A stretch of DNA of 64,000 nucleotides, from assembly GCA_900544175.1 (NCBI GenBank), contig UQUN01000004.1:1-64000 (forward strand), written 5' to 3'. This DNA comes from an uncultured Alistipes sp. Its GTDB lineage: Bacteria; Bacteroidota; Bacteroidia; Bacteroidales; UBA932. The translations under genes and the position numbers were made by a program. Positions 9,409 to 17,135 of this stretch are shown here, piece after piece (positions within the stretch are counted from its first letter, which is position 1; every line of letters starts with the position of its first letter). Below the pieces are notes generated by a model. That model worked only from the letters and a program-made list of their open reading frames with translations, was not told where the DNA came from and made no database searches.

Positions 9409-9855
9409 TTATTTGTTTTCAATTTTCATTTTATAATAGCTTGTGATAGCGTTGCGATAGTACAAACGAGTATCACTATCTTGTAGCAAATCCCATAGAG
9501 CTTGATCAAACATTGAATATGCAAGCTTCTCTCGTAAAAACTTATCCGAAGGTGTTGCAGGAATTTGCGTCACTTCACTTTTCCATTCCATTTTCCAGAA
9601 ACCATCACTCTTCAAATGATAAAATGGATATTTAATTGGAGTAGGCTCATTCTGTACTTTTTGAATCAATTCTTCGTAAATCGGTTTTACTATTTGATAA
9701 TGAATCCTATTGTCTGCCAATAATCCGTCTTCTATTGCGCTGATAACTGATAGCAGCAGCACAGGTTTAGCGAGATTGAGTTTGCCCCCAGTAACCTTTT
9801 GCTTCGTGGAGAGAAAAGCAATCCGATAGTAATCTATAAGATATTGGTTGACCAT
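9409..9855 (-). CDS. Stand-alone phosphorothioate-DNA-binding (SBD)-like protein
   Basis: A 148-residue protein made of a single domain. KLNLAKPVLLLSVISAIEDG, then NRI, then KYPFYHLKSDGFWKMEWK follow the pattern of the N-terminal sulfur-binding domain of ScoMcrA-type nucleases, which recognise phosphorothioated DNA (typically KPLLLLAVLDLIE, NRI, PFFHLRSDGFW). In those enzymes an HNH nuclease follows; here the protein stops, so it can only be a reader or adaptor. It lies between brxP and brxC with 18- and 4-base gaps. The ATG at 9855 is preferred to a TTG at 9870. The family match is from pattern memory, not a search. Confidence 0.65.
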   Translation of the reverse strand: MVNQYLIDYYRIAFLSTKQKVTGGKLNLAKPVLLLSVISAIEDGLLADNRIHYQIVKPIYEELIQKVQNEPTPIKYPFYHLKSDGFWKMEWKSEVTQIPATPSDKFLREKLAYSMFDQALWDLLQDSDTRLYYRNAITSYYKMKIENK

Positions 9856-9873
9856 AATCAGAGCGAACAAGAA

Positions 9874-12372
9874 TTAAATAAGCGTCTCGACAATAGAGAT
9901 TGAAGACATATCGTCTCGTAACGATATATTATCTAGACCCATATTTAAGTCTGCATTAAGAATTTGGACTGAAGAAGAATTAAGAGTTCTAAGTGCCTTT
10001 TCAAACACAGATTTCGTTATGCCAAATACCTTGCATGGCCCGTTAATACAATCAGACTCATAGAAATCTGCAACGCGTAGTGATCTTACGCCTTGCATTT
10101 CAGCATATTTGTATATACTATAGGCTAATCCTTTCTCTGAAATATCTTCATATGCCCCTCTCAGCATCGTTTTACTGTCTTTTGTTTCCAAATATTTAAT
10201 GACTGAGCCAATTGGTGAATAGTTAAATGTCTGCACGAGAGCTGCAACAGCTCCTTCGACGGTTTTTTTGGTTCCATCAACCCCTTCTTCCATTATAGCT
10301 TCCACAAGTGAACTCTTGTCGTAAATTTGTCCGACAGGGATGTTGTTCGCAAACCACTTAAAGATGTACGAATTATACGAGAGATTGGTTAATATAGCTT
10401 CCCATGTGAAATTCGCATCATCTATATACACTTCCTTTAGTGCCTTTCCGAATGGCGTTAATGCCAATTTGGCGTCAATGATTTCAGCGTGCTTAAGCCA
10501 CATCTTGAAGCCATCTACTTGTGCCGTTCCGAGAGAATTCGTAACCCAAAAACCATCCGGGTCACTGAAGAATTCATTGAGCCAATCTTCATGGAGTCCA
10601 AAGGTCTTATATGCCTGAACTTTGGCATTGACATTTTTGTCTGAATCTTTCAACATACGTATACAATCTGTTGCTATGCATCCACGATCATGAGTATCGA
10701 GACATTTATGGCAATGGATACATTTTGAATTATCAATTATTAGTTCTGGATATATCTGTAATGCGCCTGTCGGACAGTCTACCTCACAAACCTCGCACTG
10801 AACGCAATAGGAACTTTTATAAATTACACGCTTAATTAATGAAAGTAGTTTTTTGTCTTTGCAATCCGACAGTATAAAAGTGACGTGATCCTTAGCGTGA
10901 TACTTTATTTCAAATGGATATATTCCTCCATTGAAATTCAACTCGCCCTTATCAATATTCTTCTGCTTGTTCAAAGTATATTTCCCAATAGTCGGAAGCC
11001 ATGAATATATCGGAAAGTGAGGGCTAGTAATATCGGCAATAAGATTGTCATCTTTTTGCGTGAATCTAACATCTGTCTTTATTGAATCTGGATTGCCCAA
11101 TGGTTTTATTTTCCATTTGCGTTCACGAAGATATGATTCAGAATCCTTTACGCCACTTTTACTTGCCCAAATAGAAAGTCGTTCTATAAATGGCAATAGT
11201 TCGTTTGTATAATACTTGTTTGCAATCATATCATCCCAAGCAGAAGAAAATGGACATATTAGACATCCGACCCTTGATTTCCCGTATCTATATGCAGGAT
11301 TAATAGGAAGGTTATAACGAAAGAGATACAAAAAGATTTCCGCTGAATTCCAATTCAAAATAGGGTGCGCGTTGTAGACAGTTGTATGCTTCCCTTTACC
11401 TATTCTTTGATAGTTTGAACGACGAAGGCTTTCCTCTGCTCGAACGCCATCAAATGTTAGTACTTTTCCTTGCTTATTTGTACCTGGAATCTTTAAAGTC
11501 TTATACAGCGGTGCTGTTTTCATTATAGAGCAACACCAACGATGAGTATCAGTAGGCGTCCCAATTTTATCCCAATAATCAAGGACAGTAGCATGATTGG
11601 CCGCCGTAGAGAACTTGAGATCTGGGAATCTCTTTCCATAGAATTTTTTTACATCTTCATACAAGTTCAATGAAGATGGTAATTCATATCCTGTATCAGA
11701 ATAAATTACTTGGAACGCTGTTGAAGGTATTGCTCTTGTACATAAGTCAAGAATAACCTGCGAATCTTTTCCTCCAGAAAAGGACGCAAGAAAAAAGTCT
11801 ATCTTTACCGCTTGAAATACTCGTTTTCCAAGCTTATGTGCGGTCTCAAGCGGCATAACATCGAAACTATCACAATCCTGCTTGACGATAGCCATCTTCT
11901 GCTTGGTTTTCTGCTCCTGTCTTTCTTTCAGTTCTTCAACTATCTGGTTTGCCGGTGCTTTTTCAAACGTGATATTAGCTGCACTATATGCAAGATATGT
12001 ATCACGAATAAAGTCTATAGCCTCACTTTCTAATAGGAACATTGGATCTTTGTTCTTTTGAAGCATCGACTTGACATTGACCGCTTTGAGTTTGCCTGGC
12101 TTTACGCCTTCTGCATAAGCGACCTTTGGCGCATCATAGATGTTAGCCCCTGATACTTCGAACAGAAGTTCTCCGCGATAGAAATACTGCTTATTACAAG
12201 CCCACATAATAGGCTCTTCACAACGCGGATAGCTCCAACCATCATCCGACAGTTTCAGAAGGTCCAATTCTTCGTAAAAGACCGGGCGAGGGGACACTGA
12301 TAGCGTATCCTCTACCACATGAAGGTTTAACTGGATTCCCCCAGTCGCTTTATCCCAAGTTATCTTATACAT
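9874..12372 (-). CDS. brxP: BrxP, PAPS-reductase/DndC-like Fe-S protein of BREX type 4
   Basis: An 832-residue fusion. After an N-terminal Cys-containing region (CEEPIMWAC, 51-59) comes a PP-loop ATP-pyrophosphatase domain of the PAPS-reductase/DndC family: SFSGGKDS at ~197-204, SDTGYELPSS near 225, HRWCCSIMKTAP near 277-288 and GCLICPF near 369-375. Ferredoxin-type clusters follow: CVQCEVCEVDCP at ~523-534 and CIHCHKC from ~551. The C-terminal ~240 residues resemble DUF4007 (FGLHEDWLNEFF). BrxP defines BREX type 4. DndC uses the same fold to put sulfur into the DNA backbone, so sulfur chemistry on DNA is the likely role. Its start overlaps the preceding gene by 8 bases. Confidence 0.9.
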   Translation of the reverse strand: MYKITWDKATGGIQLNLHVVEDTLSVSPRPVFYEELDLLKLSDDGWSYPRCEEPIMWACNKQYFYRGELLFEVSGANIYDAPKVAYAEGVKPGKLKAVNVKSMLQKNKDPMFLLESEAIDFIRDTYLAYSAANITFEKAPANQIVEELKERQEQKTKQKMAIVKQDCDSFDVMPLETAHKLGKRVFQAVKIDFFLASFSGGKDSQVILDLCTRAIPSTAFQVIYSDTGYELPSSLNLYEDVKKFYGKRFPDLKFSTAANHATVLDYWDKIGTPTDTHRWCCSIMKTAPLYKTLKIPGTNKQGKVLTFDGVRAEESLRRSNYQRIGKGKHTTVYNAHPILNWNSAEIFLYLFRYNLPINPAYRYGKSRVGCLICPFSSAWDDMIANKYYTNELLPFIERLSIWASKSGVKDSESYLRERKWKIKPLGNPDSIKTDVRFTQKDDNLIADITSPHFPIYSWLPTIGKYTLNKQKNIDKGELNFNGGIYPFEIKYHAKDHVTFILSDCKDKKLLSLIKRVIYKSSYCVQCEVCEVDCPTGALQIYPELIIDNSKCIHCHKCLDTHDRGCIATDCIRMLKDSDKNVNAKVQAYKTFGLHEDWLNEFFSDPDGFWVTNSLGTAQVDGFKMWLKHAEIIDAKLALTPFGKALKEVYIDDANFTWEAILTNLSYNSYIFKWFANNIPVGQIYDKSSLVEAIMEEGVDGTKKTVEGAVAALVQTFNYSPIGSVIKYLETKDSKTMLRGAYEDISEKGLAYSIYKYAEMQGVRSLRVADFYESDCINGPCKVFGITKSVFEKALRTLNSSSVQILNADLNMGLDNISLRDDMSSISIVETLI

Positions 12373-14614
12373 TTTCTTTCTCGTTTTTTAAAAATTCGGC
12401 AAATGGTCTCATTTGTTCAATCTTCCAAGAGGCCGTATATCTTTGCCGATAATAATAGTCCTCCAAACTTCTATTTAACCAAGTTTCAGTGTCCTCTGGT
12501 TGCTCAACGTCAAGAAGTTCTGTGTCATGCTGATATGGAAACCCATACTCTTTAGCCGCATGGACAAACTGAACTCGCCATATAAAATCACTTTTATTAA
12601 TATTTAAATGGCCGTATTCCCTGTTAATCTTTTCATAATAAAGGACTGCATGACTGTCAAGCATTCCTTTTGCGTACCGGGATTCTTGTCTTGCCCAGAA
12701 GCTTCGTAGAACATGTTCTTCGTTCTCGACACCGTTAAAGAAAGGATATCTGTGATGAGTTTTTACAAATTCCAGGAATTTCGGATAGTAATAGCTATTC
12801 TTACCGGCTATTCTGAAATTACTTTCAAGAGGAAAATATTCATCAGAATATGTCATGTCTGAGTATCCTATGTATCTGACTCCATCTTTATAATAAAATA
12901 GGAATTTTTTATCAGAGTCAAGACTAATATTGGAAACAATGCTTTGTTCGTTGGTATCAGGGCGAAATTGCATTACGTACTTTGCTATGGAAGCCGTCGT
13001 GGCAATCTTTTCTGGGGTTGCATCAATAAATTCTTGAACGAATGAACGTATTGTACCACCTCTTTTTTCCATTAAATTCCATTCTGCGAGAGCATACGTA
13101 CTAGATCTGCCTATGGGAACAATGTTTATGTTACCATTGATTGCACCACGCAAACTGCTATCTGTAGAATCACGTTCTGGGTACAAGTACATATATTTCT
13201 CTGTGATTTCCGCTAATGTCATCGGCTTGCCTCCGGCCCGAAGGATTTCTTCTACTATAATCGGATTTGTCTTATATGCATTTGCAGGCAGAATGATATA
13301 TCCTTGGTCTATCTCTACAGGGTAATGCAGGTACAAGATTGTGCGGCAAGTTGTATCAATCATAGGCATATCTTCTTCACAATACTGAACTTTGAGATGG
13401 GAATTTATAATACTTGACAGCTTGACCTTCTCTTCGTTGATTCTCTTCTCCTGCATCCGATTGTCCAGATCTTGAATGAACGCCTCAAAATCGAAAATTT
13501 GAGACAAGCGGGTATGGACAACGCATAAAAATGAATTATCACAATAGTATCCCCCAATACTTTTAACTATATTGCCAATAGTTGTTAAGTCTTCAAAAAC
13601 ACAGCCAAGAACCCAGCAGACAAAATTCAAATTGAAGTCAGTTCCTTCCGATTCATTAATATCTTTTTCTATATGGGTCATCAGAAATCTGTATGGATTT
13701 TCAGATATGAAACCGAACTTGCTGAATGATTCGAAATAAGTTGTATATTTTTTAATGAGTTTGTTCCGCTTTTGTCTGATACGTTCTGTCGAAAAGTTGA
13801 GAGAGTAGGCTACATCACATCTGTTTGGTAATTTCTGATTTTGATAAATCCGCATACAACCTTCAATTATAGCTTTTTCATCAGCCGGACGATTGTCTAG
13901 GTAGATCTTAATGGCTGCAAAGAGAGGAAAATGGCCAATGGAGACCTCTTTCTTCAAAAGAAAATCCCTCTCATCATCTGGAATGCTAAGTGCAGATGGA
14001 GAGGTGGCGAGATAACTTTTTATTCTTGATGACACGGCTTTTTCATCCTGGAATTGCTCCAAGAAAACCTTTGCTTTGGAAAAAAACTCCTGAATTTCAG
14101 GTTTGGATTTTCGTCCGATAGTGGGAATCGTGTTGATGCAGTTGGGATCACAGATCCGTCTGTAAAAAATAGATAATGAATTGTTGCTTTCTTTCAGTAA
14201 CTGGATAATCCTATTTCTGGACCGCGATGACAGCTCGTCTAGGGTCGCAAGAAAAAGAGGCTGCACTTCATCAATATTGTTCGGAAGAGCATTGACATGC
14301 TCTTCGATAGGGTTTTCATTCGTTTCCGGAATTTCATTAGAAATGTCTGTTGCTCCAATATTTGGACATTCAGCCTGCTGGTGCAGTTTCTCTCGGAAAT
14401 CAAGAATATCTCTAATAGTTTGCCGCCCGCAATTGTGACGGTGCGACATCTCAAATATTGTTGCAGATAAGAAATGATGAAAGAATTTTTGAAAATCCTG
14501 ATATTCCCGTCTCCATGTATTTAAAGCATTAATAGTACGGACTTTACAAGAAGGAAGCAACCTTTCGTATAGAATTTCAATATTGTCATTATAGTTATCT
14601 TCGTGGGCTTCCAT
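12365..14614 (-). CDS. Multi-domain DNA-binding protein (alpha-CTD-like, sigma-4-like, HARE-HTH-like, HA-like), first gene of the BREX operon
   Basis: I know no named family for this 749-residue protein. By eye it is a chain of DNA-binding modules. Two segments resemble the RNA polymerase alpha C-terminal domain: ~16-75 (KVRTINAL, NCGRQTIRDIL) and ~125-180 (LSSRSRNRIIQLL, PTIGRKSKPEIQEFF). A sigma-70 region-4-like helix-turn-helix is at ~262-290 (NFSTERIRQKRNKLIKKY). A HARE-HTH-like winged helix spans ~450-512 (KPMTLAEITEKYMYLYPERD, then GRSSTYALAEW). A helicase-associated (HA)-like segment spans ~610-662 (FLEFVKTHHRYPF, LRSFWARQESRYAKGML). There is no sigma region 2, ATPase or nuclease motif. 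It overlaps brxP by 8 bases, so it belongs to the operon. Target recognition or operon control is possible. Confidence 0.6.
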   Translation of the reverse strand: MEAHEDNYNDNIEILYERLLPSCKVRTINALNTWRREYQDFQKFFHHFLSATIFEMSHRHNCGRQTIRDILDFREKLHQQAECPNIGATDISNEIPETNENPIEEHVNALPNNIDEVQPLFLATLDELSSRSRNRIIQLLKESNNSLSIFYRRICDPNCINTIPTIGRKSKPEIQEFFSKAKVFLEQFQDEKAVSSRIKSYLATSPSALSIPDDERDFLLKKEVSIGHFPLFAAIKIYLDNRPADEKAIIEGCMRIYQNQKLPNRCDVAYSLNFSTERIRQKRNKLIKKYTTYFESFSKFGFISENPYRFLMTHIEKDINESEGTDFNLNFVCWVLGCVFEDLTTIGNIVKSIGGYYCDNSFLCVVHTRLSQIFDFEAFIQDLDNRMQEKRINEEKVKLSSIINSHLKVQYCEEDMPMIDTTCRTILYLHYPVEIDQGYIILPANAYKTNPIIVEEILRAGGKPMTLAEITEKYMYLYPERDSTDSSLRGAINGNINIVPIGRSSTYALAEWNLMEKRGGTIRSFVQEFIDATPEKIATTASIAKYVMQFRPDTNEQSIVSNISLDSDKKFLFYYKDGVRYIGYSDMTYSDEYFPLESNFRIAGKNSYYYPKFLEFVKTHHRYPFFNGVENEEHVLRSFWARQESRYAKGMLDSHAVLYYEKINREYGHLNINKSDFIWRVQFVHAAKEYGFPYQHDTELLDVEQPEDTETWLNRSLEDYYYRQRYTASWKIEQMRPFAEFLKNEKENV

Positions 14615-14665
14615 ATTTTTCTTTCTTGTATTTTCGCTATTTCCCTACTATTAAACTTAAGAAAT

Positions 14666-14673
14666 CAAAGTTA
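14666..14673 (-). promoter_or_regulatory. Candidate -7 element of the BREX operon promoter
   Basis: On the minus strand TAACTTTG fits the Bacteroidales -7 consensus TAnnTTTG. It lies 51 bases upstream of the first operon gene, inside the 100-base gap after mnmE. No clear -33 TTG sits at 19-21 bases; a TTTG 11 bases upstream is too close. A short palindrome, AAAATATTTT, adjoins it at 14675-14684. The whole gap is AT-rich and lies within the island. Confidence 0.4.
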
Positions 14674-14714
14674 CAAAATATTTTCAAATAGTATATGATG
14701 TCCTGCGAATGTGA

Positions 14715-14732
14715 TTATTTTCCGATGCAGAA
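14715..14732. repeat. Right 18-bp direct repeat, the last 18 bases of mnmE
   Basis: TTATTTTCCGATGCAGAA is the reverse complement of the final codons of mnmE (TTC TGC ATC GGA AAA TAA). It pairs with the copy at 90-107 with one mismatch. The repeat ends exactly at the mnmE stop, so the crossover keeps the gene intact. Sequence to its left switches at once to AT-rich island DNA. Confidence 0.8.
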
Positions 14733-16238
14733 CCGCGAGAACACAGTCCCCAGCACCTCCTCCGAAGTAACCTCCCCGCAAATCTCCCCGATATGGTGCA
14801 GGGCCTCGCGTATGTCCTGTGTTACGAATTCCGTGGAGACTCCGGCGAGGATGGCTTCGCGGGCGCGGGTGAGGGCTTCCAGGGCTTTCTGGAGGGCCTG
14901 GTAGTGGCGGAGGTTGGTGACGAGGGTGGCGGAGGTGTAGGTTGTGTGGGTTGCGGCGGTGGCGGTGAGGGCTGCGGTGATTTCGGGGAGGCCGAGGTGG
15001 TTGCGGGCGCTGATGGCGAGGGTACGGGTAGGGGAGAGGCCCTTCCGGCGGGCGAGGTCATCGGCTGATGTCAGCATCGCGGGGATTTCCGGCTCGCTGA
15101 GCAGGTCCGCCTTGTTGAGCAGTATCAGCAGCGTCCGCTCGCTGATTCCGCTATGGGTGGGAGCCACGCAATTCCGGATTCCCTTGTGCTCCATATCCCC
15201 CAGCCGCGAGGCGATGGCCTCGAAGGATTCCCCGAATGTCCCGGGTCTGGTGGCGTCGAGCATGAGGAGGATGACGGAGGCACGTTCGATGGTGCTGTAG
15301 GTGCGGTTGATGCCGATGGCCTCGATGGTCTCGGCGGTGTCGCGGATGCCGGCGGTATCGATGAAGCGGAAGGTGGTGCCGGCGATGTTGACGGTGTCCT
15401 CGATGGTGTCGCGGGTGGTGCCGGCAATGTCGGAGACGATGGCCCGTTCCTCGCCTAAGAGGGCGTTCAGGAGGGTACTCTTGCCGGTGTTGACGGCTCC
15501 GACGATGGCGGTGGGGATGCCGTTCTTGATGGCATTTCCTAGGGCAAATGAGTCCACGAGGCGCGAGATATGCTCCGATACCCGGTCGAGGAGGGCGAGC
15601 ACCTGGCTCCGGTCTGCAAACTCCACGTCCTCCTCGCTGAAGTCCAGCTCCAGCTCCATCAGCGACACGATGTCCACCATCTGCGAGCGCATCTCCTGCA
15701 GCTCGGAGGAATAGCCGCCGCGCATCTGTTTCAGGGCAATGTCGTGGGCCGCTCTGTTCTCGGAGGCGATCAGGTCCGCGACCGCCTCGGCCTGGGCGAG
15801 GTCAATCCGTCCGTTGAGAAAGGCCCGTTTGGTGAATTCTCCGGCGGTGGCCATTACCGCTCCTGCGGCGAGGAGCGCCCTCAGAATCTCGGACACAATG
15901 TATTGGGAACCATGGCAATATATCTCGGCGGAATCCTCTCCGGTGTAGGAGTGGGGGGCACGGAAGATCACTGCCATCACCTCGTCGATGACGGTCTCGG
16001 CATTATCGGTGGAATGACCGGGGCTTTCAGGGAAAATAATCCGCCCGTAGTGCATCTCCCTGGGCCGGAACTCCGCAGCCCGCGGCCCTTTGTCCTTGAA
16101 AGGCCGGAATACCTTGTCAAGCACATCCACCGCCTCCGGTCCGCTGATGCGCACTATCGCTACCGCCCCCTGTCCCGGAGCTGTCGCCCGGGCGCATATC
16201 GTAGTCTGTCCGTATATTTTCTCGTTTTCCATTTTCAT
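14715..16238 (-). CDS. mnmE: MnmE (TrmE), tRNA uridine-34 modification GTPase
   Basis: A 507-residue MnmE, longer than the usual ~455. It works with MnmG to install the carboxymethylaminomethyl group on U34 of certain tRNAs. The N-terminal folate-binding domain is followed by a helical domain interrupted by the G domain: GAVNTGKS at ~247-254, DTAG at ~294-297, NKAD at ~375-378. The diagnostic C-terminal FCIGK with its cysteine is intact. Extra length lies partly around 70-80 and 345-365. Its start overlaps the beta-lactamase stop by 4 bases (ATGA). Its last 18 bases are the attachment site of the adjoining island, so its own terminator is probably now at 20-44. Confidence 0.95.
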   Translation of the reverse strand: MKMENEKIYGQTTICARATAPGQGAVAIVRISGPEAVDVLDKVFRPFKDKGPRAAEFRPREMHYGRIIFPESPGHSTDNAETVIDEVMAVIFRAPHSYTGEDSAEIYCHGSQYIVSEILRALLAAGAVMATAGEFTKRAFLNGRIDLAQAEAVADLIASENRAAHDIALKQMRGGYSSELQEMRSQMVDIVSLMELELDFSEEDVEFADRSQVLALLDRVSEHISRLVDSFALGNAIKNGIPTAIVGAVNTGKSTLLNALLGEERAIVSDIAGTTRDTIEDTVNIAGTTFRFIDTAGIRDTAETIEAIGINRTYSTIERASVILLMLDATRPGTFGESFEAIASRLGDMEHKGIRNCVAPTHSGISERTLLILLNKADLLSEPEIPAMLTSADDLARRKGLSPTRTLAISARNHLGLPEITAALTATAATHTTYTSATLVTNLRHYQALQKALEALTRAREAILAGVSTEFVTQDIREALHHIGEICGEVTSEEVLGTVFSRFCIGK

Positions 16239-17116
16239 ATCTTAAAGTACCTGTAAACAATCCCGGCTATCTCCGCCATCACGCCGGCATTCACTTCATC
16301 CGTCTCCTTCGAATCCATAATCAGAACTGATACATAGCATTTCCTGCCGTCAGGCATATAGATCACCCCGGCATCGGCATCCCCGATCATGGTGCCGTCG
16401 GGCAGCCGGTCAGAGTGTCCGGTCTTATGCGCGACAGGCACATCCCCGGAAAGGCCTGCCTTCAGCTTATCCTGGCCGGATGAACATTCCAGCAGAATCC
16501 GCTCTAAAAATGCGGAATGTTCCGTGCTCAAAATCTCTCCCGAATATATTTTCTCAAACAGCCGGACAACGGACATCGGCGTGCTCCAGTTGAGATAGCC
16601 GTTCCGGATGTCCTCGTGCATGTCCGCCTCGGTCTCAGTCAGGTTCAGGTCCGTTATTCCGAGCGACTTGATGCATGAGTCGACTTTGTCTATACCGCCT
16701 GTGAAGCCGATCAGCAGGTCGCAGGTGTTGTTGTCGCTGTGCGAGACAGTGTATCCGACAATATCCCGGTAGGAAATCCGGATGTCCTGTCCCGGATACC
16801 TGTCTCTCAGCGGGCTGTAGGTATTTTCATGCAGTTGTTCCGAGCGGATAAGCACCGTGCTGTCCAGCGGAATGCCCTCCGCATCCATTTTCCTCAGAGC
16901 CGTTACCGCGACATGCAGCTTGAACACACTCATGAGAGGATACTTCCGGCTGTTGTTCACCGTTATGACCGTGTCTCCGCACATTACGGCCACTCCTATT
17001 GTAGCCTGCCTGCCAGCGATGACTTTCTCAATGTCTCCGCGCAGGTCTTTTCCGGCAGCGGCGGTCATGCAGCAGATGCACAGGACAGATGTTATTACGA
17101 ATCTTCTTACATTCAT
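16235..17116 (-). CDS. Class A beta-lactamase, CblA/CfxA-like (subclass A2)
   Basis: A 293-residue secreted serine beta-lactamase. A signal peptide ends near AAAG (residues 19-22). Active-site motifs are all present: SVFK at 63-66, SDN at 127-129, the omega-loop segment ETEADMHED from 161, and KTG at 231-233. Wording such as ENTYSPLRDRYPGQ and NWSTP matches the Bacteroides CblA/CfxA branch. Members hydrolyse cephalosporins and penicillins in the periplasm. The gene sits between rlmD (19-base gap) and mnmE (4-base overlap) in a housekeeping run, with no mobile element beside it, so it looks like an intrinsic chromosomal enzyme. Substrate range cannot be read from sequence. Confidence 0.9.
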   Translation of the reverse strand: MNVRRFVITSVLCICCMTAAAGKDLRGDIEKVIAGRQATIGVAVMCGDTVITVNNSRKYPLMSVFKLHVAVTALRKMDAEGIPLDSTVLIRSEQLHENTYSPLRDRYPGQDIRISYRDIVGYTVSHSDNNTCDLLIGFTGGIDKVDSCIKSLGITDLNLTETEADMHEDIRNGYLNWSTPMSVVRLFEKIYSGEILSTEHSAFLERILLECSSGQDKLKAGLSGDVPVAHKTGHSDRLPDGTMIGDADAGVIYMPDGRKCYVSVLIMDSKETDEVNAGVMAEIAGIVYRYFKI

Positions 17117-17135
17117 AACATCTTATTATCGGTAA

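Larger units (their letters stand above)
90..14732. mobile_element. Genomic island in the 3' end of mnmE carrying a BREX type 4 operon
   Basis: An 18-bp repeat that is exactly the last codons of mnmE bounds this segment on both sides. All seven genes inside point away from mnmE in the same direction. Composition breaks sharply at the right edge: 20 of 60 bases are G or C at 6001-6060, against 43 of 60 at 15001-15060 in mnmE. The 3' end of trmE/mnmE is the known target of SGI1-type islands, which also leave an 18-bp repeat there (family knowledge). No integrase lies between the repeats, so the element may have lost it, use one in trans, or be one member of a tandem array continuing left of base 90. 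Confidence 0.75.

Noticed and set aside
2151..12372. BREX type 1 or 2 assignment
   Set aside because: There is no PglX methyltransferase, BrxA/BrxB, PglW kinase or BrxH helicase; the presence of BrxP with BrxC, PglZ and short BrxL fits type 4.
14239..14454. Small minus-strand frame inside the 749-residue gene as an independent ORF
   Set aside because: It lies wholly inside the larger gene in another frame and shows no recognisable features.
12365..14614. The 749-residue protein as a true sigma factor or as RNA polymerase alpha subunit
   Set aside because: It has region-4-like and alpha-CTD-like modules but no sigma region 2 and no alpha N-terminal dimerisation domain.
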